A stretch of 64,000 nucleotides of DNA. It comes from Nocardia sp. SYP-A9097 (lineage in GTDB: Bacteria; Actinomycetota; Actinomycetes; Mycobacteriales; Mycobacteriaceae). Below are positions 7,972 to 20,702 of this stretch, in pieces. The position numbers were made by a program, and so were the translations under genes. Location: the NCBI RefSeq assembly GCF_009649815.1, contig NZ_WJIC01000003.1:124001-188000 (forward strand). Direction: 5' to 3'. A model generated the notes under the pieces. The model saw nothing but the letters and a program-made list of their open reading frames with translations. It was not told where the DNA came from and did not search any database. Within the stretch, counting starts at the first letter, position 1. Every line of letters begins with the position of its first letter.

Positions 7972-8571
7972 ATGCCACGTTTGGTCGATCACGAGCAGCG
8001 CCGTCGCGAGATCACCACGGCTGCTCGGAGCGTTATCGCCGCCGGAGGGCTGGAGGCCGCGACCTTCCAATCGGTAGCCGCCGCGGCGGGGATCTCGGTG
8101 CGCCTGATCCAGTACTACTTCGGGGCCAAGCGGGAACTGCTGCTCGCCACCCACCTGGCCGTGGTGGTGGATTCGGGGGGCCGGTTCGCCGCGCGGGTGG
8201 GCACGCTGGGGGAGGACGCCTCACCCCGGGAAGTGATCGAGGCCGTCGCGCTCGCCCTACTGCCGCTCGATGACGCCAGCCATCAGGACAGCCTGGTGCT
8301 CGCGGCCTTTCACGCCGCGGCGCTGAGCGGGTCCGATGTCATCAAGCCGGAGGACACCCACGGCGCACCGCTGTATCTGGTGAATCTGTTCACCACGCAA
8401 TTGCGGCGAAATCGGCAGCCGGGCAAGGCATTCGACAATGCCAATATGGACGCCCAGCTGATCGTTTTCGCCATCGGCAGCATCACCCAGGGTGTGCTGA
8501 TCGGCAGTCACACCCGCGAGCAGGTGATCGAGTTGACCCGCCACCTGCTCGATCGGATGCTGGGGGAGTAG
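7972..8571 (+). CDS. TetR-family regulator
   Basis: 199 residues from ATG 7972. The N-terminal DNA-binding domain (AARSVIAAGGLEAATF, then AAAAGISVRLIQYYFGAKREL, helix-turn-helix about residues 34-58) is canonical, and the C-terminal ligand and dimer domain is full length. It is divergent from the marR-MFS operon. The stop lies 3 nt from the stop of the convergent alpha/beta hydrolase. The effector is unknown; targets could be itself and the marR operon. Confidence 0.88.
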   Translation: MPRLVDHEQRRREITTAARSVIAAGGLEAATFQSVAAAAGISVRLIQYYFGAKRELLLATHLAVVVDSGGRFAARVGTLGEDASPREVIEAVALALLPLDDASHQDSLVLAAFHAAALSGSDVIKPEDTHGAPLYLVNLFTTQLRRNRQPGKAFDNANMDAQLIVFAIGSITQGVLIGSHTREQVIELTRHLLDRMLGE

Positions 8572-8574
8572 CCC

Positions 8575-9447
8575 TCACTCCATATTCACGTGGGCGCGCA
8601 CGAAATCGACCACGGCATCGGTGAATTCGTCATTGGCGTCACTGGCGGCGGTATGCGCGGCCGCGCCGATCTCGGCGTATTCGGCGTGCGGTACCAGCGC
8701 CTGGAAGGAGCGCACACCTTCCTCGCTCACCACATCCGAGAGCGCGCCACGCACCAGCAGCACCGGCATGGTCAGTTGCCGCGCAGCGTCTTCCAGCGCC
8801 TCGGTGTGCATATCGATCTGCTCACCGCGCCCGCCGAGCATGGCCGGATCCCAATGCCAGTACCAGCGCCCGTCTTCGCGCTGGCGCAGATTGCGTTGCA
8901 GCCCTTCGGGATTGCGCGGCCGGCGGCGGTGCGGCAGATAGGCGGCCACGGCATCGGCGGCCTCCTCGAGGCTGGCGAAGCCCTCGGGATTGCTGCCCAG
9001 GAAGTTGATCACGCGCTCCACGCCGGCGACCTCGGGTCGCGGCACCACATCGACCAGCACCAGACCGGTCATCCGCTCGTGCTGCGGGTGCGCGCTGGCA
9101 ATGAGTCCGGTGAGGCCGCCCATGCTGGCTCCGACCACGAAGCCGGGCTTGCCGATCTGCTCGAGCACGCCCAGCAGGTCCTCGACCATGGCGCCGCGGG
9201 TGTAGTCGCCCTCGGGCGCCCAGTCGCTGTCGCCGTGTCCGCGCGCGTCCAGTTGCACCGCGTGCATACCGGCCTTGGCCAGCGCCAGTCCGGAATCTTT
9301 CCAGGAGTGGCGGGTCTGTCCGCCGCCGTGCAGGAATACCACCAGCGGTCCGTCCTGGGGTCCCCAGGAGTCTCCGGCGAGGTTGATACCGCCATAGCCG
9401 CGGAAGGTGACGCGGGCTGGTTCGGTGAAGTCGGCTTCGTTGCTCAC
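8575..9447 (-). CDS. Alpha/beta hydrolase
   Basis: 290 residues from ATG 9447. The fold elements are in order: FLHGGGQTRHSW oxyanion region (residues 38-49), LDARGHGDSDW, nucleophile elbow GASMG with Ser108, acid Asp238 in GALSDVV, and His265 in AAAHTA. The catalytic triad is complete. Related annotations include esterases, epoxide hydrolases and haloalkane-type hydrolases. The nucleophile here is Ser, so an esterase or peptidase-like reaction is more likely. Physiological substrate unknown. It is convergent with the TetR gene. Confidence 0.88.
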   Translation of the reverse strand: MSNEADFTEPARVTFRGYGGINLAGDSWGPQDGPLVVFLHGGGQTRHSWKDSGLALAKAGMHAVQLDARGHGDSDWAPEGDYTRGAMVEDLLGVLEQIGKPGFVVGASMGGLTGLIASAHPQHERMTGLVLVDVVPRPEVAGVERVINFLGSNPEGFASLEEAADAVAAYLPHRRRPRNPEGLQRNLRQREDGRWYWHWDPAMLGGRGEQIDMHTEALEDAARQLTMPVLLVRGALSDVVSEEGVRSFQALVPHAEYAEIGAAAHTAASDANDEFTDAVVDFVRAHVNME

Positions 9448-9920
9448 CCTCCGAGCATCGCACAGACCGGTTTACGGTGTATGAAGTGCGGTCGCCAAGC
9501 GGGTTTCGGCTGCGCCGACGGGCGCGCATTCGAGCACCCCCGCCGGGTGCGGAATCGTGCTGCGGTGCTCGGGAACACCGACTCTGTGCGTGCCGATGTC
9601 GATGAGCCGACCGGCGATTACCGCTACCGTGGAGATGGCCCGAATTCGCCGCCTGCCCATGGTGTGAGATTCCTCCCAGCGACGAGCAGTGGTCGCGAAC
9701 CCCGTGCATACCAATCGGTTCGGATCATAGCTACAGAGTTGCCCGAGTCGCGTCCGCGTTGCGCGGGTCGGTCCCGGAAACCCGCTGGTGCGAGGCTTGC
9801 GCCCGGTGATCGCGGTGAACCGCCGCCTGTTCCGCAGGTGTGTCGTGCGCAACTCGCCGACCTGCCCCGACCCGCCGGTTGCCACAGGGGTGCGGTGACG
9901 GCCGGGGTCACCGGCGCTGC
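9448..9920. other. Intergenic stretch upstream of the pyr operon
   Basis: About 470 bp with no convincing gene. The open frames here lack family resemblance and a ribosome site, and run into neighbours. It carries promoter DNA for the hydrolase (left) and the pyr operon (right). Nothing else is recognised. Confidence 0.5.
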
Positions 9921-9985
9921 TAGGCTCGCAACCCGAAAAGACATCCTTTAACGGACCGTCCGGTGAGGCGGGGAAGGAGGTCGGC
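9921..9985 (+). promoter_or_regulatory. pyr operon promoter and PyrR-responsive leader
   Basis: A -10-like TAGGCT (9921-9926) precedes a short leader. ATCCTTTAAC (9942-9951) can pair with the Shine-Dalgarno region GAAGGAGGT (9973-9981), and ACGGACCGTCCGGTGAGGCG (9951-9970) forms the apical part. This is the layout of mycobacterial pyr leaders, where PyrR with UMP binds the RNA and blocks translation. That mechanism is known in mycobacteria and inferred here. Confidence 0.7.
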
Positions 9986-10621
9986 ATGGCTGTGCCCGAA
10001 GATCGGGCGGCCAAGTCGAGCGCTGCCGAATACTCGCAGCGGCACGATCCCGCACAGGTGGACGCCGGACGAGAACTGCTCTCGGACTCGGACGTCGGCC
10101 GGACCATTGCGCGCATGGCGCATCAGATCATCGAGAAGACCGCTCTGGACTCCGGCGATCCGAACGGCCCCCGCGTGGTGCTGATCGGAATCCCCACGCG
10201 CGGAACGACTCTCGCCACTCGACTGGCGAACCGCATCGAAGAGTTCTCCGGCGTGCGACCCGCCGTCGGCTCCCTCGACATCACCCTCTACCGCGACGAC
10301 CTGCGCAGCCGTCCGCACCGCCCGCTCGAGCGCACCTCGGTGCCCGAGGGCGGCATCGAAGACGTGCTGGTGGTGCTGGTCGACGACGTCCTGTTCTCCG
10401 GACGCACCGTGCGCTCGGCCCTGGACGGGCTGCGCGATCTGGGCCGCCCGCGCGCGGTCCAGCTGGCCGTACTCATCGACCGCGGCCATCGCGAACTGCC
10501 CATCCGCGCCGACTATGTCGGCAAGAACGTGCCCACCTCCCGCAGCGAGGACATCTCGGTGCTGCTGCGCGAGCACGACGGCCGCGACGGTGTGTACCTG
10601 CGACAGGAGGGTGACAAGTGA
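9986..10621 (+). CDS. pyrR: PyrR, pyr operon attenuator / uracil phosphoribosyltransferase
   Basis: 211 residues from ATG 9986 with an AAGGAGG site. PyrR binds pyr mRNA in response to UMP and has weak uracil phosphoribosyltransferase activity. The PRPP loop [12 protein letters not shown] (residues 130-141) and the [14 protein letters not shown] region are diagnostic. The N-terminus carries about 25 extra polar residues relative to Bacillus PyrR. First gene of the operon; its stop overlaps the pyrB start (GTGA), and its own leader contains the predicted PyrR target. Confidence 0.96.
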   Translation: MAVPEDRAAKSSAAEYSQRHDPAQVDAGRELLSDSDVGRTIARMAHQIIEKTALDSGDPNGPRVVLIGIPTRGTTLATRLANRIEEFSGVRPAVGSLDITLYRDDLRSRPHRPLERTSVPEGGIEDVLVVLVDDVLFSGRTVRSALDGLRDLGRPRAVQLAVLIDRGHRELPIRADYVGKNVPTSRSEDISVLLREHDGRDGVYLRQEGDK

Positions 10622-11583
10622 AGCATCTGCTGTCGGTGACCGATCTGGACCGCGGCGCCGCCACCGAACTCCTCGATGACGCCGAGCGGTTCGAACAGGC
10701 CCTGCTCGGCCGCGAGGTCAAGAAGCTGCCGACGCTGCGCGGGCGCACTGTGATGACGGTGTTCTTCGAGAACTCCACGCGCACAAGGGTTTCCTTCGAG
10801 GTCGCGGGCAAGTGGATGAGCGCCGACGTGATCAATGTCAGCGCCTCCAGTTCCTCGGTCTCCAAGGGTGAATCGCTGCGCGATACCGCGCTGACCCTGC
10901 ACGCGGCGGGCGCGGATGCGCTCATCGTGCGGCATCCGGCCTCCGGTGCGGCGCATCAGATCGCGCGCTGGTTCTCCCAGATCCAGGAGCAGAGCGGCGG
11001 TTTCGTCGGACCCGGCCCGGCCATCATCAATGCCGGTGACGGCACTCATGAACATCCCACCCAGGCTCTGCTGGACGCGCTGACCCTGCGCCAGCGCCTC
11101 GGTGACCTCGAGGGCAAGCGCGTTGTACTGGTCGGCGACATCCTGCACAGCCGGGTCGCCCGCTCGAATGCCTTCCTGCTCAGCACACTCGGTGCCGAGG
11201 TGGTCCTGGTCGCCCCGCAGACCCTGCTCCCGGTGGGCGTGCAGCAGTGGCCGGTGCGCGTCTCGCACTCCCTCGATGCCGAGCTTCCCGGCGCGGACGC
11301 GGTCATGATGCTGCGCGTGCAGGCCGAGCGCATGAACGGCGGCTTCTTCCCGTCGGCGCGCGAGTACTCGATCAACTACGGCCTGAGCGAGCGCCGCATG
11401 GGCATGCTCGACGAGCACGCCGTGGTCCTGCATCCGGGCCCCATGCTGCGCGGCATGGAAATCGCGTCGGCCGTCGCCGATTCCCCCAAAGCGGCTGTGC
11501 TGCAACAGGTCAACAACGGAGTCCATATGCGCATGGCGGTGCTCTTCCGCCTGCTGGTCGGAACCGACGAGGTGGTGGCGTGA
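10618..11583 (+). CDS. pyrB: Aspartate carbamoyltransferase catalytic subunit
   Basis: 321 residues from GTG 10618, overlapping pyrR by 4 nt. It condenses carbamoyl phosphate with aspartate to carbamoyl aspartate, the committed pyrimidine step. The carbamoyl-phosphate loop STRTR (53-57), Lys83 in [11 protein letters not shown], and HPTQALLD (146-153) are all present. No pyrI regulatory subunit follows, as expected in actinobacteria, where control is by PyrR and by CarAB. Confidence 0.97.
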   Translation: MKHLLSVTDLDRGAATELLDDAERFEQALLGREVKKLPTLRGRTVMTVFFENSTRTRVSFEVAGKWMSADVINVSASSSSVSKGESLRDTALTLHAAGADALIVRHPASGAAHQIARWFSQIQEQSGGFVGPGPAIINAGDGTHEHPTQALLDALTLRQRLGDLEGKRVVLVGDILHSRVARSNAFLLSTLGAEVVLVAPQTLLPVGVQQWPVRVSHSLDAELPGADAVMMLRVQAERMNGGFFPSAREYSINYGLSERRMGMLDEHAVVLHPGPMLRGMEIASAVADSPKAAVLQQVNNGVHMRMAVLFRLLVGTDEVVA

Positions 11584-11653
11584 ACGGTCAGGGCCTGGAG
11601 GAGGCAGCCTGCGTAACCACGGAAGGCTCCCGGTCGCGCCGAGAGGAGACAGC

Positions 11654-13006
11654 ATGAGCATCCTGATCAAGAACGTCCGTCTGTATGGCGAAGGCGACCC
11701 GGTCGACGTCCTGCTGGCCGACGGTGAAATCCGCGAGATAGGTGCGGGCCTGAACGCCGATGACGCCGAAATCGTCGATGGCACCGGGCAATTCCTGCTG
11801 CCGGGCTTCATCGACCTGCACACGCACCTGCGTGAGCCCGGTCGTGAGGACACCGAAACCATCGAAACCGGTTCCGCCGCAGCAGCTCTGGGCGGCTACA
11901 CGGCGGTCTTCGCCATGGCGAACACCAGCCCGGTCGCCGACTCGCAGGTCATCACCGACCATGTGTGGCGGCGCGGACAGCAGGTCGGCCTGGTCGACGT
12001 GCACCCGGTCGGCGCGGTCACCGTGGGCCTCGAGGGTAAGCAGCTCGCCGAAATGGGCACCATGGCAGCCGGAGTCGCCGGGGTGCGCATGTTCTCCGAC
12101 GACGGCCACTGCGTCTACGACCCGCTGATCATGCGTCGCGCACTGGAGTACGCGAACTCGCTCGGCGTCCTCATCGCCCAGCACGCGGAGGAGCCCCGGC
12201 TCACCAAGGGCGCTGTGGCACACGAGGGTCCGAACGCCGCCCGCCTGGGCCTGGCCGGTTGGCCGCGCGCCGCGGAGGAATCCATCGTGGCCCGCGACGC
12301 CCTGCTGGCCCGCGATGCCGGTGCGCGCGTACACATCTGCCACGCCTCCACCGAAGGCACCGTCGAACTGCTGAAATGGGCCAAGTCCCAGGGCATTTCG
12401 ATCACCGCCGAGGTCACCCCGCACCACCTGCTCCTGGATGACTCGCGCCTGGAGACCTACGACGCGGTGAACCGGGTCAACCCGCCGCTGCGCGAATCCT
12501 CCGATGTGACCGCGCTGCGTCAGGCCCTGGCCGATGGTGTCATCGACTGTGTCGCAACCGATCACGCCCCGCACGCCGAACAGGACAAGTGCTGCGAATT
12601 CGCGGCCGCTCGCCCCGGCATGCTCGGTCTGGAGACCGCGCTCTCGATCATCGTGCAGACCATGGTGCAGCCCGGTCTGCTCGACTGGCGCGGCGTCGCC
12701 CGCGTCATGAGTGAGAACCCGGCCCGCATTGTGGGCCTGGACGATCAGGGCCGCCCGCTCGCCGTCGGCGAACCGGCCAACCTGGCACTGATCGATCCGA
12801 ACACCGAGTGGACGGTGCGCGCGAAGGAACTCGCCAGCATCGCCCACAACACCCCGTTCGACGAGATGACCCTGCCCGCGAAGGTGACCGCCACCTTCCT
12901 GCGCGGCCGGATCACCTCGCGCGACGGAGTGGCCGCCGCCCCGCGCGGTGGCGATGAGGTCTTCGCCGGTGGAGACCGGCGGGTGGGGAACCGAGGAGGT
13001 CCGTAA
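11654..13006 (+). CDS. pyrC: Dihydroorotase (class I)
   Basis: 450 residues from ATG 11654, with GAGAGGAGA upstream. It cyclises carbamoyl aspartate to dihydroorotate. The amidohydrolase metal motif HTH (56-58, in [13 protein letters not shown]), later His in AQHAEEPR and ICHAS, and the catalytic Asp in CVATDHAPH are visible. The fold is the long class I type typical of Gram-positives. A 70-nt gap separates it from pyrB. The stop overlaps the next start (TAATG). Confidence 0.96.
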   Translation: MSILIKNVRLYGEGDPVDVLLADGEIREIGAGLNADDAEIVDGTGQFLLPGFIDLHTHLREPGREDTETIETGSAAAALGGYTAVFAMANTSPVADSQVITDHVWRRGQQVGLVDVHPVGAVTVGLEGKQLAEMGTMAAGVAGVRMFSDDGHCVYDPLIMRRALEYANSLGVLIAQHAEEPRLTKGAVAHEGPNAARLGLAGWPRAAEESIVARDALLARDAGARVHICHASTEGTVELLKWAKSQGISITAEVTPHHLLLDDSRLETYDAVNRVNPPLRESSDVTALRQALADGVIDCVATDHAPHAEQDKCCEFAAARPGMLGLETALSIIVQTMVQPGLLDWRGVARVMSENPARIVGLDDQGRPLAVGEPANLALIDPNTEWTVRAKELASIAHNTPFDEMTLPAKVTATFLRGRITSRDGVAAAPRGGDEVFAGGDRRVGNRGGP

Positions 13007-13518
13007 TGGAGCGAACACTGACGGTGGTCGTGCTGCTCGCACTGTTCGCACTGTGCGTCTGGGGCATGTATCGGGCCTGGACCGGCAGAGCGAAGAAGCA
13101 GGCCGCGTCGATCGGTGAACTGCCGCTCGTTCCGGCCGACTGCGGTGCCCAGCTACTGGAGCCGACCACGGGCATGTATCTCGGCAGCACCCTCGCGCCC
13201 AGCTGGATTCAGCGAATCACGGTGGGTGACTTGGGCTTCCGGGCCACAGCGGAGATGACTCGATTCGAACGCGGAATTCTGCTCGAACGCGATGGCGCCG
13301 GCACGGTCTGGATTCCGCAGGAGTCCATTACCGCGGTGCGCACCGAGCGCGGGCATGCGGGCAAGGTGATGACGGAAGGCGGTGTGCTGGTGATTCGCTG
13401 GAAGCTGCCGACCGGAACCGAGGTGGATACCGGATTCCGGGGAGACGACAAGACGGTGTATCCGGCCTGGACCGGGACACAGACGACACAGACGACGAAG
13501 ACGGGAGACGAGGCATGA
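13006..13518 (+). CDS. Membrane-anchored PH-like protein of the pyr operon
   Basis: 170 residues from ATG 13006, overlapping the pyrC stop and, at its end, the carA start (ATGA). One N-terminal transmembrane helix (about residues 5-23) is followed by a soluble beta-rich domain (about 58-150). The same kind of small membrane protein sits between pyrC and carA in M. tuberculosis (Rv1382), so the position is conserved, but no biochemical role is established. Tight overlaps on both sides indicate coupled translation with the pyrimidine enzymes. A role in anchoring or sensing is only speculation. Confidence 0.85.
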   Translation: MERTLTVVVLLALFALCVWGMYRAWTGRAKKQAASIGELPLVPADCGAQLLEPTTGMYLGSTLAPSWIQRITVGDLGFRATAEMTRFERGILLERDGAGTVWIPQESITAVRTERGHAGKVMTEGGVLVIRWKLPTGTEVDTGFRGDDKTVYPAWTGTQTTQTTKTGDEA

Positions 13519-14632
13519 GCAGCGGCAATACCGCAGTGATGGTGCTCGAAGACGGTCGCGTATTCCGCGGGACGACCTTCGGCGCTGTCGGAGAGACTTT
13601 GGGTGAGGCGGTCTTCTGCACCGCGATGACCGGGTACCAGGAGACCCTCACCGACCCCAGCTACGACCGGCAGATCGTGGTGGCTACGGCCCCGCAGATC
13701 GGCAATACCGGCTGGAATGACGAGGACGACGAGTCCGGCAAGATCTGGGTCGCCGGTTACGCCGTGCGCGACCCCTCGCGCCGCGCCTCCAACTGGCGTT
13801 CCAAGCGCACCCTGCAGGACGAGCTGGAGAACCAGAACATCGTCGGCATCGCGGGTATCGACACCCGAGCCCTGGTGCGGCACTTGCGCACTCGCGGCTC
13901 CATGAAGGCGGGCGTCTTCTCCGGTGCGGCCCTGGCCGACTACGAGGAGCTCGTGGCGCGGGTCAACGGCCAGCCCTCCATGCTGGGTGCGGACCTGGCC
14001 GGTGAGGTCTCGACCGACGAGATGTACACCATCGAGCCCGAGGGCGAGCACCGCTTCACCGTGGTCGCAGTCGATCTCGGCATCAAGTCCAACACCCCGC
14101 GCATGTTCGCCCAGCGCGGCATGCGGGTGCACGTGGTGCCCTCGAACGTGACCCTGGACCAGATCAAGGAGCTGAACCCGAACGGGGTGTTCCTGTCCAA
14201 CGGTCCCGGCGACCCGGCCACCGCCGACGGCGCGGTCGCGCTGACCCAGGCTGTGCTGCAGGAGAATCTGCCGCTGTTCGGCATCTGCTTCGGCAACCAG
14301 ATCCTGGGCCGCGCGCTCGGGCGCAACACCTACAAGATGAAGTTCGGCCACCGCGGCATCAATGTGCCTGTGATCGAACATCATTCGGGCCGCATCTCGA
14401 TCACCGCGCAGAACCACGGCTTCGCCCTCGAAGGCGAGCGCGGCGAGGTCTTCGACACTCCGTTCGGCAAAGCCGAAGTCAGCCACATCTGCGCCAATGA
14501 CGGTGTCGTCGAAGGCGTTCAGCTGGTCTCCGGCCGCGCCTTCTCGGTGCAGTACCACCCCGAGGCCGCCGCCGGACCGCACGACGCCGCCTACCTGTTC
14601 GATCGCTTCGCCAGCCTGATGGAAGGTGCCTG

Positions 14633-14633
<1 letters not shown>
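13515..14633 (+). CDS. carA: Carbamoyl-phosphate synthase small subunit
   Basis: 372 residues from ATG 13515. It hydrolyses glutamine and channels ammonia to CarB. The class I amidotransferase triad is present: Cys258 in GICFGNQ, His348 and Glu350 in YHPE. The N-terminal CPSase-specific domain starts at [15 protein letters not shown] in place of the enteric LGHQ is a common actinobacterial variant. The stop overlaps the carB start by one nucleotide (TGATG). Confidence 0.97.
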
Positions 14634-17938
<3,305 letters not shown>

Positions 17939-17942
17939 CACC

Positions 17943-18767
17943 ATGACGAGTTTCGGTGTGCGACTGCGCGATGCGATGAGCGAGCACGGACCCGTCTGTG
18001 TAGGTATCGACCCACACCCGCCGCTGCTGCGGGCGTGGGGCCTGCCCGAGGACACCGTCGGCCTTGCGAAATTCGCCAACGCCTGCGTCGAGGCGTTCGC
18101 CGGTCGGGTGGCCCTGGTCAAACCGCAGGTGGCGTTCTTCGAAACCTACGGTTCCGCCGGAATCATGGTGCTGGAGGAGACCATCGGCGCCCTGCGCGAA
18201 GCGGGCACCCTGGTGCTCGCCGATGCCAAACGCGGCGATATCGGCTCCACCATGGACGCCTACGCGCACGCCTGGCTCGGCGACGGCCCCCTGGCAAGCG
18301 ATGCGGTCACGGTCTCGCCCTACCTCGGATTCGGTGCTCTCGCACCGGCTCTGGAGCTGGCGCGCGCCAATGACCGTGGCGTATTCGTCCTGGCGGCCAC
18401 CTCGAACCCGGAAGCGGCCGAGCTGCAACGCATTACCGGCCCGGACGGCCGCACCATCGCCCAGCGCATGGTCGATGATGCGGCCGCCGCGAACGCGGGC
18501 ACCGAATTCGGTTCCGTCGGCGTCGTCATCGGCGCGACCCTCACCGAAGCTCCCGACCTGAGCGCCCTGAACGGCCCCATCCTCATGCCGGGTGTAGGCG
18601 CACAGGGCGGGGGAGCGGAGTCCATCCGCAACCTCGTCCCCGCAACCGATCTCGGCGCAGTCCTGCCGAACGTCTCCCGAGAGGTCCTCAAGTCCGGCCC
18701 GTCGGTGGAAGCTCTCCAGGACCGGGTAGCCGAACTGGCCGAGGAGTTCGCCTTCCTGCAGCACTGA
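17943..18767 (+). CDS. pyrF: Orotidine 5'-phosphate decarboxylase (type 2)
   Basis: 274 residues from ATG 17943, 4 nt after carB. It converts OMP to UMP. The catalytic Lys-Asp array is in LADAKRGDI (DAKRGD, residues 94-99). GIDPHPPLL near the N-terminus and the long C-terminal part are typical of the type 2 (actinobacterial/mycobacterial) form. Last gene of the pyr operon, followed by a strong hairpin. pyrD and pyrE are not in this window. Confidence 0.96.
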   Translation: MTSFGVRLRDAMSEHGPVCVGIDPHPPLLRAWGLPEDTVGLAKFANACVEAFAGRVALVKPQVAFFETYGSAGIMVLEETIGALREAGTLVLADAKRGDIGSTMDAYAHAWLGDGPLASDAVTVSPYLGFGALAPALELARANDRGVFVLAATSNPEAAELQRITGPDGRTIAQRMVDDAAAANAGTEFGSVGVVIGATLTEAPDLSALNGPILMPGVGAQGGGAESIRNLVPATDLGAVLPNVSREVLKSGPSVEALQDRVAELAEEFAFLQH

Positions 18768-18785
18768 TTCCCACCTGATCGAATC

Positions 18786-18825
18786 CCGAACGGCCCGTTG
18801 CGAAATCTCGCAACGGGCCGTTCGG
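18786..18825 (+). terminator. Strong hairpin terminator of the pyr operon
   Basis: An 18-bp perfect stem with a 4-nt AATC loop, starting 18 nt after pyrF. There is no T-tract, as is usual in actinobacteria. The next promoter follows at once. Confidence 0.85.
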
Positions 18826-18841
18826 TACAGTGAGGTGCATG
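18826..18841 (+). promoter_or_regulatory. -10 element for apparently leaderless transcript
   Basis: TACAGT (18826-18831) ends 7 nt before the ATG at 18839, so transcription would start at or very near the start codon. This pattern is common in actinobacteria and supports the 18839 start. Confidence 0.5.
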
Positions 18842-19681
18842 TCTGACGCGCTGTCGCCCAACGGTATTCGCCATGCTCTCGTATTGGGTGGGGGCGGTCC
18901 GCTGGGTATCTGCTGGATGGCCGGGCTGGCCGCCGGCTTACGCGAGGCGGGCGTCGACCTGTCGCTCGCCGATCGTTTCGTGGGCACCTCGGCGGGCTCG
19001 GTCGTCGGCTCGGTACTGGCCGGTCACGGTGACCTGCGGAGCCTGATCGGCGTGCCGAGGCCGGATGGCGAGGCGCCGCAGATGAATCCGGCGGGGTTCG
19101 GCGAGATCATGCAAATTCTCACCACGCCCGGCCTGAGCGCGAACGAGGCCCGGCAACGCGCCGGGGCTCGTGCCCTGGAGATGGCGGTCGGCGATCCGGC
19201 CGATCACATTGCCCGAATAGGCGGTCTCGCAGGCGCTTCCGAGTGGCCGACGGCGGATCTCGTGATCACCTCGATCGATATCGCCACCGGTGAACTACAG
19301 CTCTGGACCCGTGGCGGCGCCGCCACTCTCGCCGAGGCGCTGGCCGCCAGTACCGCGGTCCCGGGCATCTTCCCGCCCGTCCCGATCCACGGCCGCTACT
19401 ACATGGACGGCGGTATTCGTTCGCCCATCAATGCCGACCTGGCCGCCGGAGCCGAGCAGATCGTGATCATCGAGCCGCTGGCGCATCTGTTCCCGCATAT
19501 CCCGTCGGACAGCGAATTGGGCGGTGCCGCAACGCTGTCCATCGTTCCGAACGAGGAGACCGTCGCCATCTTCGGTCTCGAACTCTTCAATCTCGCCGCG
19601 CGGCAGCCCTCCTACGAGGCGGGTTACCGCCAGGCCGCCGAGGCTGCCCCGCGCCTGAAGGCGGTGTGGCCGACCCGCTGA
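18839..19681 (+). CDS. Patatin-like phospholipase
   Basis: 280 residues from ATG 18839. Patatin-type Ser-Asp dyad hydrolases cleave acyl esters of lipids. The oxyanion motif GGGGPLG (17-23), nucleophile elbow GTSAG (49-53, Ser51) and the DGG of the catalytic Asp (190-192, in YMDGGIRSP) are all present. No signal peptide, so it is probably cytosolic or membrane-peripheral. It begins just after the pyr terminator with its own promoter. The lipid substrate is unknown. Confidence 0.92.
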   Translation: MSDALSPNGIRHALVLGGGGPLGICWMAGLAAGLREAGVDLSLADRFVGTSAGSVVGSVLAGHGDLRSLIGVPRPDGEAPQMNPAGFGEIMQILTTPGLSANEARQRAGARALEMAVGDPADHIARIGGLAGASEWPTADLVITSIDIATGELQLWTRGGAATLAEALAASTAVPGIFPPVPIHGRYYMDGGIRSPINADLAAGAEQIVIIEPLAHLFPHIPSDSELGGAATLSIVPNEETVAIFGLELFNLAARQPSYEAGYRQAAEAAPRLKAVWPTR

Positions 19682-19687
19682 ACCGCA

Positions 19688-19733
19688 CCACTTTTCACTA
19701 CAGTGGCCTCGATCGCCCCGTAGTGAAAGGTGG
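19688..19733 (+). promoter_or_regulatory. Hairpin covering the ribosome site of the VOC gene
   Basis: Two 14-nt arms (19688-19701, 19720-19733) pair with a single G-U, around an 18-nt loop. The right arm contains AAAGGTGG, the Shine-Dalgarno for the start at 19740. It could terminate the patatin transcript, bind a regulator, or hide the ribosome site. Confidence 0.5.
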
Positions 19734-19739
19734 ATATTT

Positions 19740-20165
19740 ATGTCCGGTGACGGCCTGGGTCTGGTCTCATACGCCCAAACCCGTGTCCTGGTAGACGATT
19801 TCGAGCCCAGCTTCCGCTTCTACCGCGACATCCTCGGTCTCCCGCTCAAACATCACGACGAGGGCGATCCCGAACCCGCGAACGGCCCGTACGCGTGCTT
19901 CGTCGCCGGTAATGGCGACCTCGCGCTGTTTCAGCGCGCCTTCATGGAGGCAGCCGTGGGCGCGGAACACCGCCCGCGCGATGGCGTCGATGCCGTGGTG
20001 GTGGTGCTGCGCGTCGCCGATGTCGACACCGCGGCGAAAGTCCTGGAATCGCGGGGTGTGCGCTTGACCGCCGAGCCGACCGATCAGGAGGCGTGGGGCA
20101 TGCGCGTTGCTCATCTGCGCGCCCCCGAGGGCACTCTCATCGAGCTCTGCCAGTACGACGATTGA
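19740..20165 (+). CDS. VOC (glyoxalase/bleomycin-resistance fold) protein
   Basis: 141 residues from ATG 19740. Two beta-alpha-beta-beta-beta modules of the vicinal-oxygen-chelate fold are visible: VDDFEPSFRFYRDILGLPL in the first half and APEGTLIELCQYDD at the end (metal-type Glu near residue 136). Family members include dioxygenases, isomerases and metal-free binding proteins. Function cannot be assigned. It lies behind a hairpin that overlaps its ribosome-binding site. Confidence 0.85.
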   Translation: MSGDGLGLVSYAQTRVLVDDFEPSFRFYRDILGLPLKHHDEGDPEPANGPYACFVAGNGDLALFQRAFMEAAVGAEHRPRDGVDAVVVVLRVADVDTAAKVLESRGVRLTAEPTDQEAWGMRVAHLRAPEGTLIELCQYDD

Positions 20166-20702
20166 TCGGTCGCTCGTCCTGATCGCGACGCTCCGGCTGC
20201 GCTGTGGGCGAAACGCCCGGGAAGTTACATCCACCGCGTTTCACCCGTCTACGGCGCGGTGAGGGGTCGCCACGCCGTACCGGGGAGGGATTAGGGGGCT
20301 GGACCTGCGGCGGGATCGAGTGTTCGAATGGTGTTCGAATGAGTCGCGTGACCCGCGACACGCGGTACAGTTTCGCGCGACACGCCGGGAAATTCGAGAA
20401 AGTTCCAGGTCGGATGATTACAGGTGGGTCACGGTCTGAATCGGACATCCCGAACGGTATTCACCGGCCCCGCCGAAAGTCGAAAAACCCCTGGCCACAA
20501 GGGGATTCACGCACCCGCCGGGGTGATCCCCGAAGCCACCGCAACCCCGCCCCCGGATGGCCGCATTCCGCCCGGTCGTGCTCGGAATCACGCGCTGACC
20601 TGGGGGGCGGGTTCGCAATCGGGAGGCGTCGTGGGTACGGTCGCTGAGACCGCCGGTTCGAACGGCGGGAGTACAAGCAATGAACGACGAGACGGAGGAA
20701 CC
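20166..20702. other. Long upstream region of mihF
   Basis: 537 bp without a convincing gene. It contains an 11-bp tandem repeat (20320-20341), two CGCGACACGC motifs (20354-20363 and 20376-20385) and a Shine-Dalgarno GGAGGA before mihF. A frame open from 20424 joins mihF in phase, but its first 93 codons resemble no family. Probably a long untranslated leader or promoter region. Confidence 0.5.
20320..20341. repeat. 11-bp tandem repeat
   Basis: GTGTTCGAATG is present twice head to tail (20320-20330 and 20331-20341), each with a TTCGAA palindrome. It lies about 360 bp upstream of mihF and may be a regulator-binding site. Confidence 0.6.

Noticed and set aside
11588..13051. Long minus-strand open frame opposite pyrC (also 14591-15361, 16082-18121, 23487-24944)
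   Set aside because: These are antisense shadows of strongly biased high-GC genes. They lack family motifs and ribosome sites and follow the codon bias of the sense gene.
14280..14310. CarA active-site GICFGNQ as a damaging change
   Set aside because: Cys, His and Glu are all present; the FGNQ form is common in actinobacteria.
20320..20341. TTCGAA tandem repeat as an SOS box
   Set aside because: The half-sites are five, not four, bases apart, and the outer C/G are missing, so the LexA consensus is not met.
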